Source: an uncultured Bacteroidota bacterium
GTDB taxonomy: Bacteria; Bacteroidota; Bacteroidia; Chitinophagales; Chitinophagaceae
Assembly: GCA_903853805.1 (NCBI GenBank)
Contig: CAINUN010000016.1
Coordinates: forward strand, 62,001-126,000
Direction: 5' to 3'
Length of the DNA stretch: 64,000 nt
Shown: one piece after another, positions 1-9,392 of the stretch
Numbering within the stretch: the stretch's first letter is position 1
Layout of the letters: every line of letters begins with the position of its first letter
Position numbers and translations under genes: made by a program
The notes under the pieces: model-generated
What the model was told of the DNA's origin: nothing
Database searches by the model: none
What the model saw: the letters and a program-made list of their open reading frames with translations, nothing else

Positions 1-72
1 AATTAAATAGTTTTGTTACACAAAGAAAAGCAATTTTGTCAATACCCAAATTATCAAGTGAACTATTGAAAG

Positions 73-555
73 ATGAATACAATAATTAGACTTTGTTTGT
101 TACTATTATTGTGTATAAACGCACATTCTCAAAACCAGTCCAATTATATTCAAATCAACTTAAATAGCACTTTAAACTTTCTCATCACAAGCCCAAACAA
201 TATTGAGTCTGACCAGACTATTCAGAATGCATTAACCATTCAAGTTATGAGCAAGGCAAGCAATTGCAGCATTTATGCGCGATTGAATAACTTAACTTAC
301 CCATCAGGATTTACTGTACCTTCTCCATTTTTGAAAATTGATTGGACTAATGACAACAGCAATAAGGACTATAATTTAATTACTGCGCCAATTGCATTAA
401 ATAGTACTGATCAACTTCTTTTTAGCCAAAAAAAAATGCCTAGCGCCTCTAATTATTATAGCTACTACTACAACCTAATTTTGTCTCCGCCAACTTATGC
501 TTTAGTGCCAGGGAGTTATAGTTTCAATATCCTATTTACAATGACACAGCCTTGA
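73..555 (+). CDS. small secreted protein, first of three tandem related exported proteins
   Basis: ORF with N-terminal signal peptide (MNTIIRLCLLLLLCINAHSQ); C-terminal YSFNILFTMTQP resembles the two following ORFs. Confidence 0.65.
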   Translation: MNTIIRLCLLLLLCINAHSQNQSNYIQINLNSTLNFLITSPNNIESDQTIQNALTIQVMSKASNCSIYARLNNLTYPSGFTVPSPFLKIDWTNDNSNKDYNLITAPIALNSTDQLLFSQKKMPSASNYYSYYYNLILSPPTYALVPGSYSFNILFTMTQP

Positions 556-1052
556 AAAGATTATTGTCCATACTTGTTTTATTTTTTTCAGCTACTACAG
601 TAGTTGCTCAATATTCCTTTTCTGGAAACGCAAATGGTACAATTAGTGTTTCAGCAATTCAGTCTATTTCCATTATTGGAGGCACAACGATCCCTAGTCT
701 TTCTTCCCTCGACGATTATTTTAATGGCGTTGTGATGAGTAATTATGTTACAGCGACTATTAAAAGCAATGTTTCTTGGGTTGTGGTAGTTCAAGCTCAA
801 AACAACTATTTTACGGCAATGTCATCAGGGGCAAGTACAAATATGCCAGCAAGTGTGCTAAGCTTAAAAACATCTTCTAGTGGAACTTACCTCTCCTTGA
901 ACACAAATGGTATTAACTTGAAAACAGGAAACAAAACAGGCAATTCAATTTCGGGCACTAATTTCAATGTGGACATGAAATTCAATCCAGGGTTCAATTT
1001 TAAAGGAGGCATCTACTCTATTGCACTTTTATACACCCTTACTCCTCAGTAA
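552..1052 (+). CDS. small secreted protein, second of three tandem related exported proteins
   Basis: TTG start overlapping the TGA stop of the upstream ORF; signal peptide MKRLLSILVLFFSATTVVAQ; C-terminal GGIYSIALLYTLTPQ. Confidence 0.65.
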   Translation: MKRLLSILVLFFSATTVVAQYSFSGNANGTISVSAIQSISIIGGTTIPSLSSLDDYFNGVVMSNYVTATIKSNVSWVVVVQAQNNYFTAMSSGASTNMPASVLSLKTSSSGTYLSLNTNGINLKTGNKTGNSISGTNFNVDMKFNPGFNFKGGIYSIALLYTLTPQ

Positions 1053-1260
1053 TATTCTCAAAGGATTTTCTAATGATTAGTTAACTGACTGCAAAAAAAC
1101 AGTTAACCCTTTCTATTTGTTTGAAGCAGGTGAAATCTTATTTCATCTTTGTGTCATCAAAGTAAAACAAAAACTCCGAAAGGGTTTAAAACAAAACAAA
1201 GACACACTAACAAAACAGCTCGCCAAAGTCTATGATTCAACGAGCAAACAAAACAAAACA

Positions 1261-1818
1261 ATGAAGAAACTTCTTTTAATCGCAGCAGTTGCAATTGGTT
1301 TTCAAACAGCAATATTTGCTCAAAGCAATGCTTCTGGTACCGCACAACAAAATGTGCAACTTGCTTTAAGTAATGCTCTTGAAATCAAATTTAATAGCAA
1401 CAACAGCACTACAGGTCCTACTGTAACACTTCCTTTCAATTCAGTTACTGATTTTCAAAATGGTGTTATTAGTAGCGATATTGACTTATATGTTCGTTCC
1501 AACAAAAACTTTACTGTTACTGTAAACAGTTCTTCTAATCAATTTACTTACACTGGTTCCGCTTCACAAAACACAACCATGTCAGTACCTAGTGTTCTTG
1601 GAATCATGGTAACATCCAATAACACTGGAGGTTCTATTGGAAACAATTTTAGCTCAAACAGTTTTAACAACATCAATTCAAACTCAAAAACACTCTTTCA
1701 AAACTGTACTTATGGTGGCAATCAAAACTTCACTATTAAGTATAAAGCTACTCCTGGATTTAATAGTCCTTCGGGTACTTATTCAACCGACGTCATTTAT
1801 ACTGCAACGCAGCAATAA
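1261..1818 (+). CDS. small secreted protein, third of three tandem related exported proteins
   Basis: Internal ATG at 1261 gives signal peptide MKKLLLIAAVAIGFQTAIFAQ; the upstream extension of the listed ORF is unlikely; C-terminal SGTYSTDVIYTATQQ. Confidence 0.7.
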   Translation: MKKLLLIAAVAIGFQTAIFAQSNASGTAQQNVQLALSNALEIKFNSNNSTTGPTVTLPFNSVTDFQNGVISSDIDLYVRSNKNFTVTVNSSSNQFTYTGSASQNTTMSVPSVLGIMVTSNNTGGSIGNNFSSNSFNNINSNSKTLFQNCTYGGNQNFTIKYKATPGFNSPSGTYSTDVIYTATQQ

Positions 1819-1864
1819 TAAAGAAGCTTCGCCCCTTACTTCATCTCTGTTCATAGAGGATTTC

Positions 1865-3277
1865 TCACTTCAATTCTAAAAGGGCAATATTTTCAATGTG
1901 GTGGGTATGTGGAAACATATCCACCGCTTGCATTTTAGTGATTTTATAAACCTCATCCAACAACGCTAAATCTCTTGCTTGTGTGGCAGGATTGCAACTT
2001 ACATACACCACTTTCGGTGCTTTCATTTTCAAGAGTTGTTGCACTAATTTTTCATGCATGCCTGCGCGTGGCGGGTCGGTGATGATGACATCGGGCTTGC
2101 CGTGTTCTTTAAAAAAAGCATCGGTGCAAATGGCTGCTACATCGCCTGCAAAAAACAAACAATGATTCAAATTGTTAAGCGCCGCATTCACTTTCGCATC
2201 TTTAATAGCATCTTCTACCACTTCAATGCCAATGACTTTTTTAGCGCCTTGCGAACAAAAAATGCCAATGCTTCCTGTGCCACAATAAAGGTCATACAAC
2301 ACTTCATTGCCTGTAAGTCCTGCAAAAGCGCGTGTGGCTTGATACAAGGCTTCTGCCTGTTGGGTATTGGTTTGAAAGAATGATTTTGGTGAAATCTTAA
2401 ACTTAAAATCTTCGAGCTTTTCTTCTATAAATCCTTTGCCATGATAGGTAATCACATCGAGATCGTAAATGCTGTCGTTTACTTTTGGATTGATGGTGTA
2501 GTGAAGCGTGGTGATATTGGGCACTTGCGCCAATAAATAATCGAGCATCAACTCCCGATTCTTTTTATCCTCGTGCTGAAACACCACATTCACCAACACT
2601 TCGCCCGTGGTTGCTACGCGAACAATGGCATTACGCAGCCATCCTCTTTGTTCTTTGTAATCGTAATACGCAAATTGGTTTTGCTCGGCAATTGCTCTCA
2701 ATGCTTTTAAGCTGGCATTTGATGGGTCCGGCTGAAGATAACAAGACTCGATGGGCACTACTTTATCGAACAAACCAGGCGCATGAAAACCCAAAGCAGG
2801 TTCGGGCAAAAACGCGGCACCATCGGCTGCTTTTATTTCTTCATTGGTACGGTAGCGTTGGTTGGAAAACGTGAACTCTAATTTATTTCTGTAAAACTGT
2901 TGCTTGGGGCTGCCCAATATAGGGTCCATTTCGGGGAGGTCGATATGCCCAATGCGTGTCAGTTGGTCAAGGACTTGTTGTTGTTTGAACTGCAATTGTT
3001 TTTCGTAAGGAAGCATTTGCCACTTGCAACCACCACACACACCAAAGTGCTGACAAAAAGGAACGAGCCTATCGGGCGAAGGTTGCACCAAACGCATCAT
3101 TCTTCCCTCAGCCCAATTCTTTTTTTGCTTGTGCACAAACACATCTACCACATCACCGGGAATGACATTTTCTATAAACAACACTTTGCCATCGTCAAGG
3201 TGAGCAATGCTTTTTCCCTCAGCGGCATAAGCGGCAATGGTTAGGTTTTCTACGGTATACTTTTTCTTCCTTTTCAA
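1865..3277 (-). CDS. rlmD: 23S rRNA (uracil-5-)-methyltransferase, TrmA/RlmD (RumA) family
   Basis: TRAM-like N-terminus, FeS cysteines CQHFGVCGGCKW, SAM motif YDLYCGTGSIGIF, DPPRAGMH and SCNPATQARDL motifs. Confidence 0.92.
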   Translation of the reverse strand: MKRKKKYTVENLTIAAYAAEGKSIAHLDDGKVLFIENVIPGDVVDVFVHKQKKNWAEGRMMRLVQPSPDRLVPFCQHFGVCGGCKWQMLPYEKQLQFKQQQVLDQLTRIGHIDLPEMDPILGSPKQQFYRNKLEFTFSNQRYRTNEEIKAADGAAFLPEPALGFHAPGLFDKVVPIESCYLQPDPSNASLKALRAIAEQNQFAYYDYKEQRGWLRNAIVRVATTGEVLVNVVFQHEDKKNRELMLDYLLAQVPNITTLHYTINPKVNDSIYDLDVITYHGKGFIEEKLEDFKFKISPKSFFQTNTQQAEALYQATRAFAGLTGNEVLYDLYCGTGSIGIFCSQGAKKVIGIEVVEDAIKDAKVNAALNNLNHCLFFAGDVAAICTDAFFKEHGKPDVIITDPPRAGMHEKLVQQLLKMKAPKVVYVSCNPATQARDLALLDEVYKITKMQAVDMFPHTHHIENIALLELK

Positions 3278-3399
3278 AAAACAATTATTAAGCGCGCAAA
3301 AATAAGGTGTGAGGAGGGAGATTGTGCAGGGTTATATATCAATAGTTTTTGCTGTTGAGATATTGAATTGGAAAATTTAGAAACCCTGTGGCTTGAAGT

Positions 3400-4398
3400 T
3401 TATCTAAACTCATTCAGCACGTTTCTTATTTTTTCTCCTAAGGAATCAAACAATTTATTGTTCTCCTCTTTTTCTAAAGAGAGTGTCACCAACGCCATCT
3501 TATGTTGCCATGACCAGCGAATGATTTCGCGTGATGAAAAGACAGCAATGTTGGGCAACTTCATACGTTTAGGTAATCCGTTTTCAAGAATGCATTGTTC
3601 GAGGAAGGAAAGCACATTATTTAGTTTCAATGAATTGCTGAAAATATGGGCATTTAAAGGAGTTTTTGTTTCATCATCCACAATATACAATACCGAATCT
3701 TTGCCTTCATTCAGCATGCCCAAAACCCAAGATGCTCCTGGCTTTTGAATTCTGTTTTTTGCAACTGCAATTTCACTTGATTTGGTTTTTTGCTCGCTTG
3801 CATTCTTGCGTGTGCGTTCGAGGTAAACCATTCCATCACGATAAACACGCTTGATTTGTTTGCGTGTCCATGTTGGATTTTTCTCTAAGCAAATGACACA
3901 CAAATCATCGAAGCTGATGGTTTTATTGGAATGAATTGTTTTTACCAATGCATCATAAACCACATAGTCTTCCACTTCGGGTTTGCGAGGTTTGTAGCCA
4001 TAGGTTTCGGTGTCAATACCTGCAATAGCACATGCCTGAGCTGCATTGATTGTGTAACGTTTGATGAGTACTGCTACTAATCTTTTAGAGAAGCTTTTGT
4101 TTTTATCAATTGCAGCGATAGACGACACCAACATTTGGTATTTCTCGTCGCCATCAGTTGAGACTTGATTCAGTAATTCTGGCTTCGATGTTTTAATGAT
4201 TTTTTGTGCAGCTGGCTTTCTAAAGTTCTCTGCTTCACGTTCAAAATCTTTATCCCCCTTAAACTCTTCAATCCAATTGTATAAAGTAGCTCTAGTGATA
4301 GAAGCTTCCATTAAAATTTGGCGAACAGTTTTCAAACGAGTTACTTTTTCAAGCACCCATTGCTTTCTTTTCTTAGCATCGTAACGGTAGGAATTCAT
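3400..4398 (-). CDS. IS3-type OrfA/OrfB-like protein with apparently degenerate DDE integrase core (putative domesticated transposase)
   Basis: Start taken at MNSYRYDAKKRK (4398). HTH QILMEASITRATLYNWIEEFKG; OrfB HTH-like ACAIAGIDTETYGYKPRKP...RKQIKRVYRDGMVYLERTRKN; rve-like VLYIVDDETKTPLNAHIF...ENGLPKRMKLPNIAVFSSREIIRWSWQHKMALVTLSLEKEENNKLFDSLGEKIRN. Confidence 0.6.
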   Translation of the reverse strand: MNSYRYDAKKRKQWVLEKVTRLKTVRQILMEASITRATLYNWIEEFKGDKDFEREAENFRKPAAQKIIKTSKPELLNQVSTDGDEKYQMLVSSIAAIDKNKSFSKRLVAVLIKRYTINAAQACAIAGIDTETYGYKPRKPEVEDYVVYDALVKTIHSNKTISFDDLCVICLEKNPTWTRKQIKRVYRDGMVYLERTRKNASEQKTKSSEIAVAKNRIQKPGASWVLGMLNEGKDSVLYIVDDETKTPLNAHIFSNSLKLNNVLSFLEQCILENGLPKRMKLPNIAVFSSREIIRWSWQHKMALVTLSLEKEENNKLFDSLGEKIRNVLNEFR

Positions 4399-4423
4399 CG
4401 GGTGTGAAGTTAAAAAATGAACA

Positions 4424-5785
4424 TTACTTTCCGATACAAAACTTACTGAAGATGTAGTCGAGTTTGTCTTCGTTTGTAATCTCGCCGGTAATTTCTCCAA
4501 GGAAATAAAGACAACGCCGAATGTCGAGAGCAACTAAATCGCTTGGAATTTTATTGTCGAATCCCGACTGAACATCTAGCAAAGATTGCAGCACTTCTTT
4601 CAAAGCAGCACAATGGCGGGCATTGGTGATGATAGTGCCTTCGGTATTAAGTTTACCATCAGTTGCTTTTTGAAAAATAGCTTCGCGTAAAAATTGCGCT
4701 CCTTCATTTTTTGCAGAAAGAGACATGATTTCAAATGGAAAGGAAGAAAGTACTTTATGCGCAGCTAAGTCAGCTTTATTGCCAACTACTAAAAAGGTTT
4801 TACCACTTTGTTGTATTTCTTTAATGGTATTCAGTAACTCCTGTTCATCGAAATTGGTGAGGTCGAAGAGATAGACAACAATATCTGCTTCTAGCATTGC
4901 TTTTTTACTGCGTTCGATGCCGATACTTTCAATAACATCTAGAGTATGTTCTCTAATCCCTGCAGTATCAATGAGGCGAAACAGAATACCACTGATGTTA
5001 AGGGTTTCTTCGATTGTGTCGCGAGTGGTGCCTGCAATTTCACTTACTATTGCGCGCTCTTCATTGAGCAAAGCATTGAGTAAAGTGCTTTTGCCTACGT
5101 TGGGTTTGCCAATGATAGCCACTTTTACACCTTGCTTTATTACGTTTCCAAGGCGGAAGGAATCAATGAGGTTTTGAATTTTGAATTTTGAATTTTCAAT
5201 TAAACTGAGGAACTGACTTCTATTGGCAAACTCCACATCTTCCTGACTAAAATCTAATTCTAATTCAATCAATGCGCTGAACTTGATGAGTTCTTCACGA
5301 ATGGCTTTAAGGTCGTGACTGAAACCACCTCGTAGATTGTGGATAGCAGCATGATGGGCAGCACTACTTTGGCTGGCAATTAAATCGGCAACTGCTTCAG
5401 CTTGGGTGAGATCGAGTTTTCCATTGAGGAAGGCACGTTGCGTAAACTCACCGGGCTTGGCATAAACTGCACCGTTTTCGGCACAGAGTACCATTATTTT
5501 TTCGACAATGTACTGCGAACCATGACAACTGATTTCGACTACATCTTCTCCAGTATAACTTCTTGGATTTTGGTAAAGACTTACTACGACTTCATCAATG
5601 ATAGTTGTGCCACTTACGATTCTACCAAAATGAAGGGTGTGGGTCTTTTGCTCAAAAATTTTTTTGCCTTTCCATATTTTTTGAACTATGGAAATGGCTT
5701 CAGCACCACTGAGGCGAATGATGCCAATGGCGCCCTCACCTGATGGTGTGGCAAGGGCAACAATAGTATTTGATGTGACGTACAA
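4424..5785 (-). CDS. mnmE: tRNA uridine-5-carboxymethylaminomethyl(34) synthesis GTPase MnmE
   Basis: TIVALATPSGEGAIGIIRLSG N-terminus, G1 GKPNVGKSTLLN, DTAGIRE, C-terminal FCIGK. Confidence 0.97.
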   Translation of the reverse strand: MYVTSNTIVALATPSGEGAIGIIRLSGAEAISIVQKIWKGKKIFEQKTHTLHFGRIVSGTTIIDEVVVSLYQNPRSYTGEDVVEISCHGSQYIVEKIMVLCAENGAVYAKPGEFTQRAFLNGKLDLTQAEAVADLIASQSSAAHHAAIHNLRGGFSHDLKAIREELIKFSALIELELDFSQEDVEFANRSQFLSLIENSKFKIQNLIDSFRLGNVIKQGVKVAIIGKPNVGKSTLLNALLNEERAIVSEIAGTTRDTIEETLNISGILFRLIDTAGIREHTLDVIESIGIERSKKAMLEADIVVYLFDLTNFDEQELLNTIKEIQQSGKTFLVVGNKADLAAHKVLSSFPFEIMSLSAKNEGAQFLREAIFQKATDGKLNTEGTIITNARHCAALKEVLQSLLDVQSGFDNKIPSDLVALDIRRCLYFLGEITGEITNEDKLDYIFSKFCIGK

Positions 5786-5976
5786 GATGGAAAGTTAAAA
5801 GTCAAAAGTAGAAAGTAAAATGGTGAACGGTGAAAGAAAATAATGAGATAGGATGTATTAGTAGAGAAGAATTGAGCTGAGATACTTTGTAGGTAGTGTT
5901 TTCTTTAACTTAGTTAATCAATTAGTTCACAAATTCTATAACTAATTGATTTTCAATGATAATATTTTTTTAAAGT

Positions 5977-6010
5977 TTGGCTTTTCTATTGGTTCTAAGC
6001 CTATCTTTGC
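5977..6010 (+). promoter_or_regulatory. putative Bacteroidota sigma-ABfr-type promoter upstream of rpsO
   Basis: TTTG (5977-5980) and TATCTTTG (6003-6010), matching the TTTG / TAnnTTTG pattern with a 22-nt spacer. Confidence 0.45.
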
Positions 6011-6046
6011 CGCTCAAATTTTTAAAAAAGAAAAACAATTATTACA

Positions 6047-6319
6047 ATGTCGCATTTATCTTTAGATCAAAAGAAAAAGATTTACGCAACCTATGGCGGA
6101 AACGATAAAAATACAGGTTCCATCGAGGCGCAAATTGCTCAAATGACTGAGCGTATCAATCATATTTCTAACCATCTTCAACAAAATAAGAAAGATTTTT
6201 CTACGCATCGTGGTTTGATGACGTTGGTAGGTCGTCGTAAGCGTTTTTTGCAATATATGCAACGTACGGACATTACCGGCTACCGTCAGCTTATTGAAAA
6301 ACTCGGTCTCCGTAAGTAG
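6047..6319 (+). CDS. rpsO: 30S ribosomal protein S15
   Basis: Typical S15 sequence (GSIEAQIAQMTERI..HLQQNKKDFSTHRGLMTLVGRRKRFLQYM). Confidence 0.97.
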   Translation: MSHLSLDQKKKIYATYGGNDKNTGSIEAQIAQMTERINHISNHLQQNKKDFSTHRGLMTLVGRRKRFLQYMQRTDITGYRQLIEKLGLRK

Positions 6320-6341
6320 TTATAATAAACAACAAAAAGGC

Positions 6342-6368
6342 ATTCCCAACATCCGTTATGTTGGGAAT
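6342..6368 (+). terminator. rpsO-pnp intergenic hairpin (attenuator/terminator or processing site)
   Basis: Perfect 11-bp stem ATTCCCAACAT-ccgtt-ATGTTGGGAAT followed by a T-rich stretch. Confidence 0.7.
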
Positions 6369-6399
6369 ATCTTTATTTAATGATGCCAAAACAATTTGT

Positions 6400-8817
6400 A
6401 TGATTCCGAATCCGATTTCCGTCTCGTTTAAACTCGCAGACGGTCGCGAAATATCCATTGAAACAGGCAAACTCGCCCGTCAAGCAGACGGTTCTGTAGT
6501 TGTGCGCATGGGTAATTGTATGTTATTGGCTACTGTAGTAGCCACTTCCGAGCCTAAGCCCGGACAATCTTTTTTTCCTTTAACCGTAGATTACCAAGAA
6601 AAATTTGCTTCTGCTGGTCGCATTCCGGGTTCATTCTTTAAAAGAGAAGGACGCTTAAGCGATTATGAAGTGCTAATTTCTCGTTTGATAGACCGCGCAT
6701 TGCGTCCACTTTTCCCTGAAGATTATTACTGTGAAGTACAAGTAATAGTAAATCTTATTTCTTCTGACCCAGAAATCATGCCGGATGCATTGGCTTGTTT
6801 GGCTGCTTCTGCTGCATTGGCTGTTTCAGATGTGCCTATTCAAGAAGTTATTTCTGAAGTACGTGTAGGCCGTATTAATGGCGAATATAAAATTAACCCT
6901 ACCCGCACTGAAATGAAAGATGCGGATATGGATTTCATCATTGCAGCTACCGATAAGAACATAATGATGGTAGAAGGCGAGGCAAAAGAATGCCAAGAAG
7001 AAGACCTTGTCAAAACCATTGAATTGGCACATGAAGCGATTCGTGTTCAAATAAAGGCGCAACATGAGCTTCGTGAAAAAGTAGGTATTGCATCTAAGCG
7101 CGCATATGCTCCTGCTGAAAACAAAGAAGAACTTAAAAAGAAAGTTGAAGATTTTGCTAGCGCAAGAATGATGGAAATTTCTCGCGGCGGAACAGCAAAA
7201 CACGATCGCAGTGAACAATACAAACAGCTTGCAGATTATATGATGACACATCTTAAAGCTAGCTATTCTGAAGATGCTCCGATGCCAGATGCGGATGGTA
7301 AATTGGCTAAGAAATACTTTGAAGATCTTCAGTATTATACGGTACGTAACATGATTTTGGACGAAAGCCGTCGCTTAGATGGTCGTGGTTTGGAAGATGT
7401 TCGCCCGTTGACAATGGAAATCGATTATTTACCTTCTCCACATGGCTCTGCTTTATTTACTCGTGGTGAAACACAATCTTTGACCACCGTTACTTTAGGT
7501 ACTTCTGAAGATGAATTGTTACAAGAAAGTGCTGCAACATCGGAATATGCTAAGTTTATCCTTCACTATAATTTCCCCCCTTTTTCTACAGGTGAAGTAA
7601 AATTTTTACGTGCGGCAAGCCGCAGAGAAGTAGGTCATGGCAATTTGGCAATGCGTTCGTTGAAGCAAATGATGCCAAACGAAGCCGCATTCCCTTATAC
7701 AGTTCGTATTGTTTCTGATATTTTAGAATCTAATGGTTCGTCTTCAATGGCTACTGTTTGTGCAGGTTCACTTGCATTAATGGATGCTGGTGCACCATTC
7801 CCTAAACACGTTGCTGGTGTTGCAATGGGATTAATTTCTCGTGCTGATGACGGTAAATGGGCTGTGCTCACCGACATTCTTGGAGATGAAGATCATCTTG
7901 GAGATATGGACTTTAAAGTAACAGGTACTAGAGATGGTGTTTGTGGTATTCAAATGGATATCAAAGTAGATGGATTGAGCATGGATGTAATGCGTAGTGC
8001 ATTAGCACAAGCTCGCCGTGGAAGGATGCACATTCTGGATGCCATGTATGCTTGTACACCTGCTGCTCGTACTGAATTGAAACCACATGCACCACGCATT
8101 GAACAAATTGAAATTGAACGTGAATTCATAGGTGCTGTGATTGGTCCAGGCGGTAAAATCATTCAAGAAATTCAACGTGAAACTGGTGCTACCATCAATA
8201 TTGAAGAGGTAGACAATAAAGGAATTATTAAGATTTTCTCTGCCAATAAGGAAAGTATTGATAAAGCCAGAGCTTGGATTAATGGAATTGTTGCCGTTCC
8301 TGAAATTGGCGCAGAATATGAAGGCGTAGTAAAAAGTATTGTTGCTTTTGGTGCTTTCGTAGAATTCCTCCCAGGCAAACAAGGTTTATTACACATCTCA
8401 GAAGTAAGCTGGAAACGCCTTGATACGCTAGATGATGTGATGAAAGAAGGTGATACTATTCAAGTAAAACTAATTGGTACAGATCCTAAGACTGGTAAAC
8501 TTCGTCTTAGTCGTAAGGTATTAATGCCAAAACCTGATGGTTATGTAGAGCCTGAACGTCGTGAGCGTAGCGAAGGTGGTGATCGTCGTGATCGTGATCG
8601 TCGTGATGATCGTGGTGGTGACCGCCGCGACAGAAGAGATGATCGTGGTGGGAACGACCGTCGCCGTGATGACCGTGGTGGTGATCGCAGACATGATGAT
8701 CGTCGTGAAAACGAACGTAGAAATGAACAACCTCGTCAAGAGCAAACAAGAGAACAAAATCAAGATCAACCACAACAGAATAATGTTGCAGGTGGTGACG
8801 ATGATTTGAAAATGTAA
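6400..8817 (+). CDS. pnp: polyribonucleotide nucleotidyltransferase (PNPase) with Arg/Asp/Gly-rich C-terminal tail
   Basis: Two RNase PH domains, KH (IGPGGKIIQEIQRETGATINIEE), S1 (GAEYEGVVKSIVAFGAFVEF); start at MIPNPISVSF preferred because the upstream ATG lies in the 6342-6368 hairpin. Confidence 0.97.
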   Translation: MIPNPISVSFKLADGREISIETGKLARQADGSVVVRMGNCMLLATVVATSEPKPGQSFFPLTVDYQEKFASAGRIPGSFFKREGRLSDYEVLISRLIDRALRPLFPEDYYCEVQVIVNLISSDPEIMPDALACLAASAALAVSDVPIQEVISEVRVGRINGEYKINPTRTEMKDADMDFIIAATDKNIMMVEGEAKECQEEDLVKTIELAHEAIRVQIKAQHELREKVGIASKRAYAPAENKEELKKKVEDFASARMMEISRGGTAKHDRSEQYKQLADYMMTHLKASYSEDAPMPDADGKLAKKYFEDLQYYTVRNMILDESRRLDGRGLEDVRPLTMEIDYLPSPHGSALFTRGETQSLTTVTLGTSEDELLQESAATSEYAKFILHYNFPPFSTGEVKFLRAASRREVGHGNLAMRSLKQMMPNEAAFPYTVRIVSDILESNGSSSMATVCAGSLALMDAGAPFPKHVAGVAMGLISRADDGKWAVLTDILGDEDHLGDMDFKVTGTRDGVCGIQMDIKVDGLSMDVMRSALAQARRGRMHILDAMYACTPAARTELKPHAPRIEQIEIEREFIGAVIGPGGKIIQEIQRETGATINIEEVDNKGIIKIFSANKESIDKARAWINGIVAVPEIGAEYEGVVKSIVAFGAFVEFLPGKQGLLHISEVSWKRLDTLDDVMKEGDTIQVKLIGTDPKTGKLRLSRKVLMPKPDGYVEPERRERSEGGDRRDRDRRDDRGGDRRDRRDDRGGNDRRRDDRGGDRRHDDRRENERRNEQPRQEQTREQNQDQPQQNNVAGGDDDLKM

Positions 8818-8832
8818 TCGAAACTTGTATAG

Positions 8833-8876
8833 AAAATAAAAGAGGCAGTAATAAAAAACTGCCTCTTTTATTTTTG
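8833..8876 (+). terminator. rho-independent terminator (possibly bidirectional) after pnp
   Basis: AAAATAAAAGAGGCAGT..ACTGCCTCTTTTATTTTT. Confidence 0.85.
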
Positions 8877-8890
8877 AAAAAAAGAGAACT

Positions 8891-9316
8891 CTACGGGCGA
8901 GGTTTTACTCTTCTAAAAATGTAGCGCGTTAAGAAAAGCCCGCCTGAACTATTGCCTTCATTTGATTGGCTGTGTGAACCTGTTGTTACTTGAAGAAGCT
9001 CCCAGCCATCTTCAGCATAACCATTAATTCTATCTACTATAGCCCGGTCGTTATTGGCAATATTTCCAAAATTGATTCCAACAAGACTGTAAAAATTTTT
9101 TAAGTCCTTTTCAATCAATTGTCCACCATCATCAGTAGTTAAAATCCTTGATCGTCCAAGTCCACCTGGAATAACAGATTCGATGGTTGAAAATTGTTTG
9201 TACTCATAAACAATAGGATTGTCTTGTGAAGCTGATGTCGCACGAAAAGAATAAATGCCAAGAACAATGAGCGCAGAAAATGCTGCAATAGAAATGGTTT
9301 TAATTGTGTTGTTCAT
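8891..9316 (-). CDS. hypothetical exported/membrane-anchored protein
   Basis: 141-aa ORF with N-terminal hydrophobic segment; no recognisable family. Confidence 0.6.
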   Translation of the reverse strand: MNNTIKTISIAAFSALIVLGIYSFRATSASQDNPIVYEYKQFSTIESVIPGGLGRSRILTTDDGGQLIEKDLKNFYSLVGINFGNIANNDRAIVDRINGYAEDGWELLQVTTGSHSQSNEGNSSGGLFLTRYIFRRVKPRP

Positions 9317-9392
9317 TTTTGGAGAAATTTTTTAGTTAAAGAATATGAACAGTAAACATAAAAATTATGCCAAACTTCATTTCAAAAAATCA

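Noticed and set aside
1983-3244. Plus-strand ORFs antisense to the rlmD gene
   Set aside because: Fully nested in a well-supported minus-strand gene; no domain features.
3400-4398. Active IS3 insertion sequence
   Set aside because: No flanking terminal inverted repeats or target duplication recognised and catalytic positions appear replaced; reported as a candidate domesticated protein instead.
8507-8809. Histidine-rich antisense ORFs (88 and 84 aa) and the Val-rich alternative frame over the pnp tail
   Set aside because: By-products of the Arg/Asp/Gly codon repeats of the PNPase tail.
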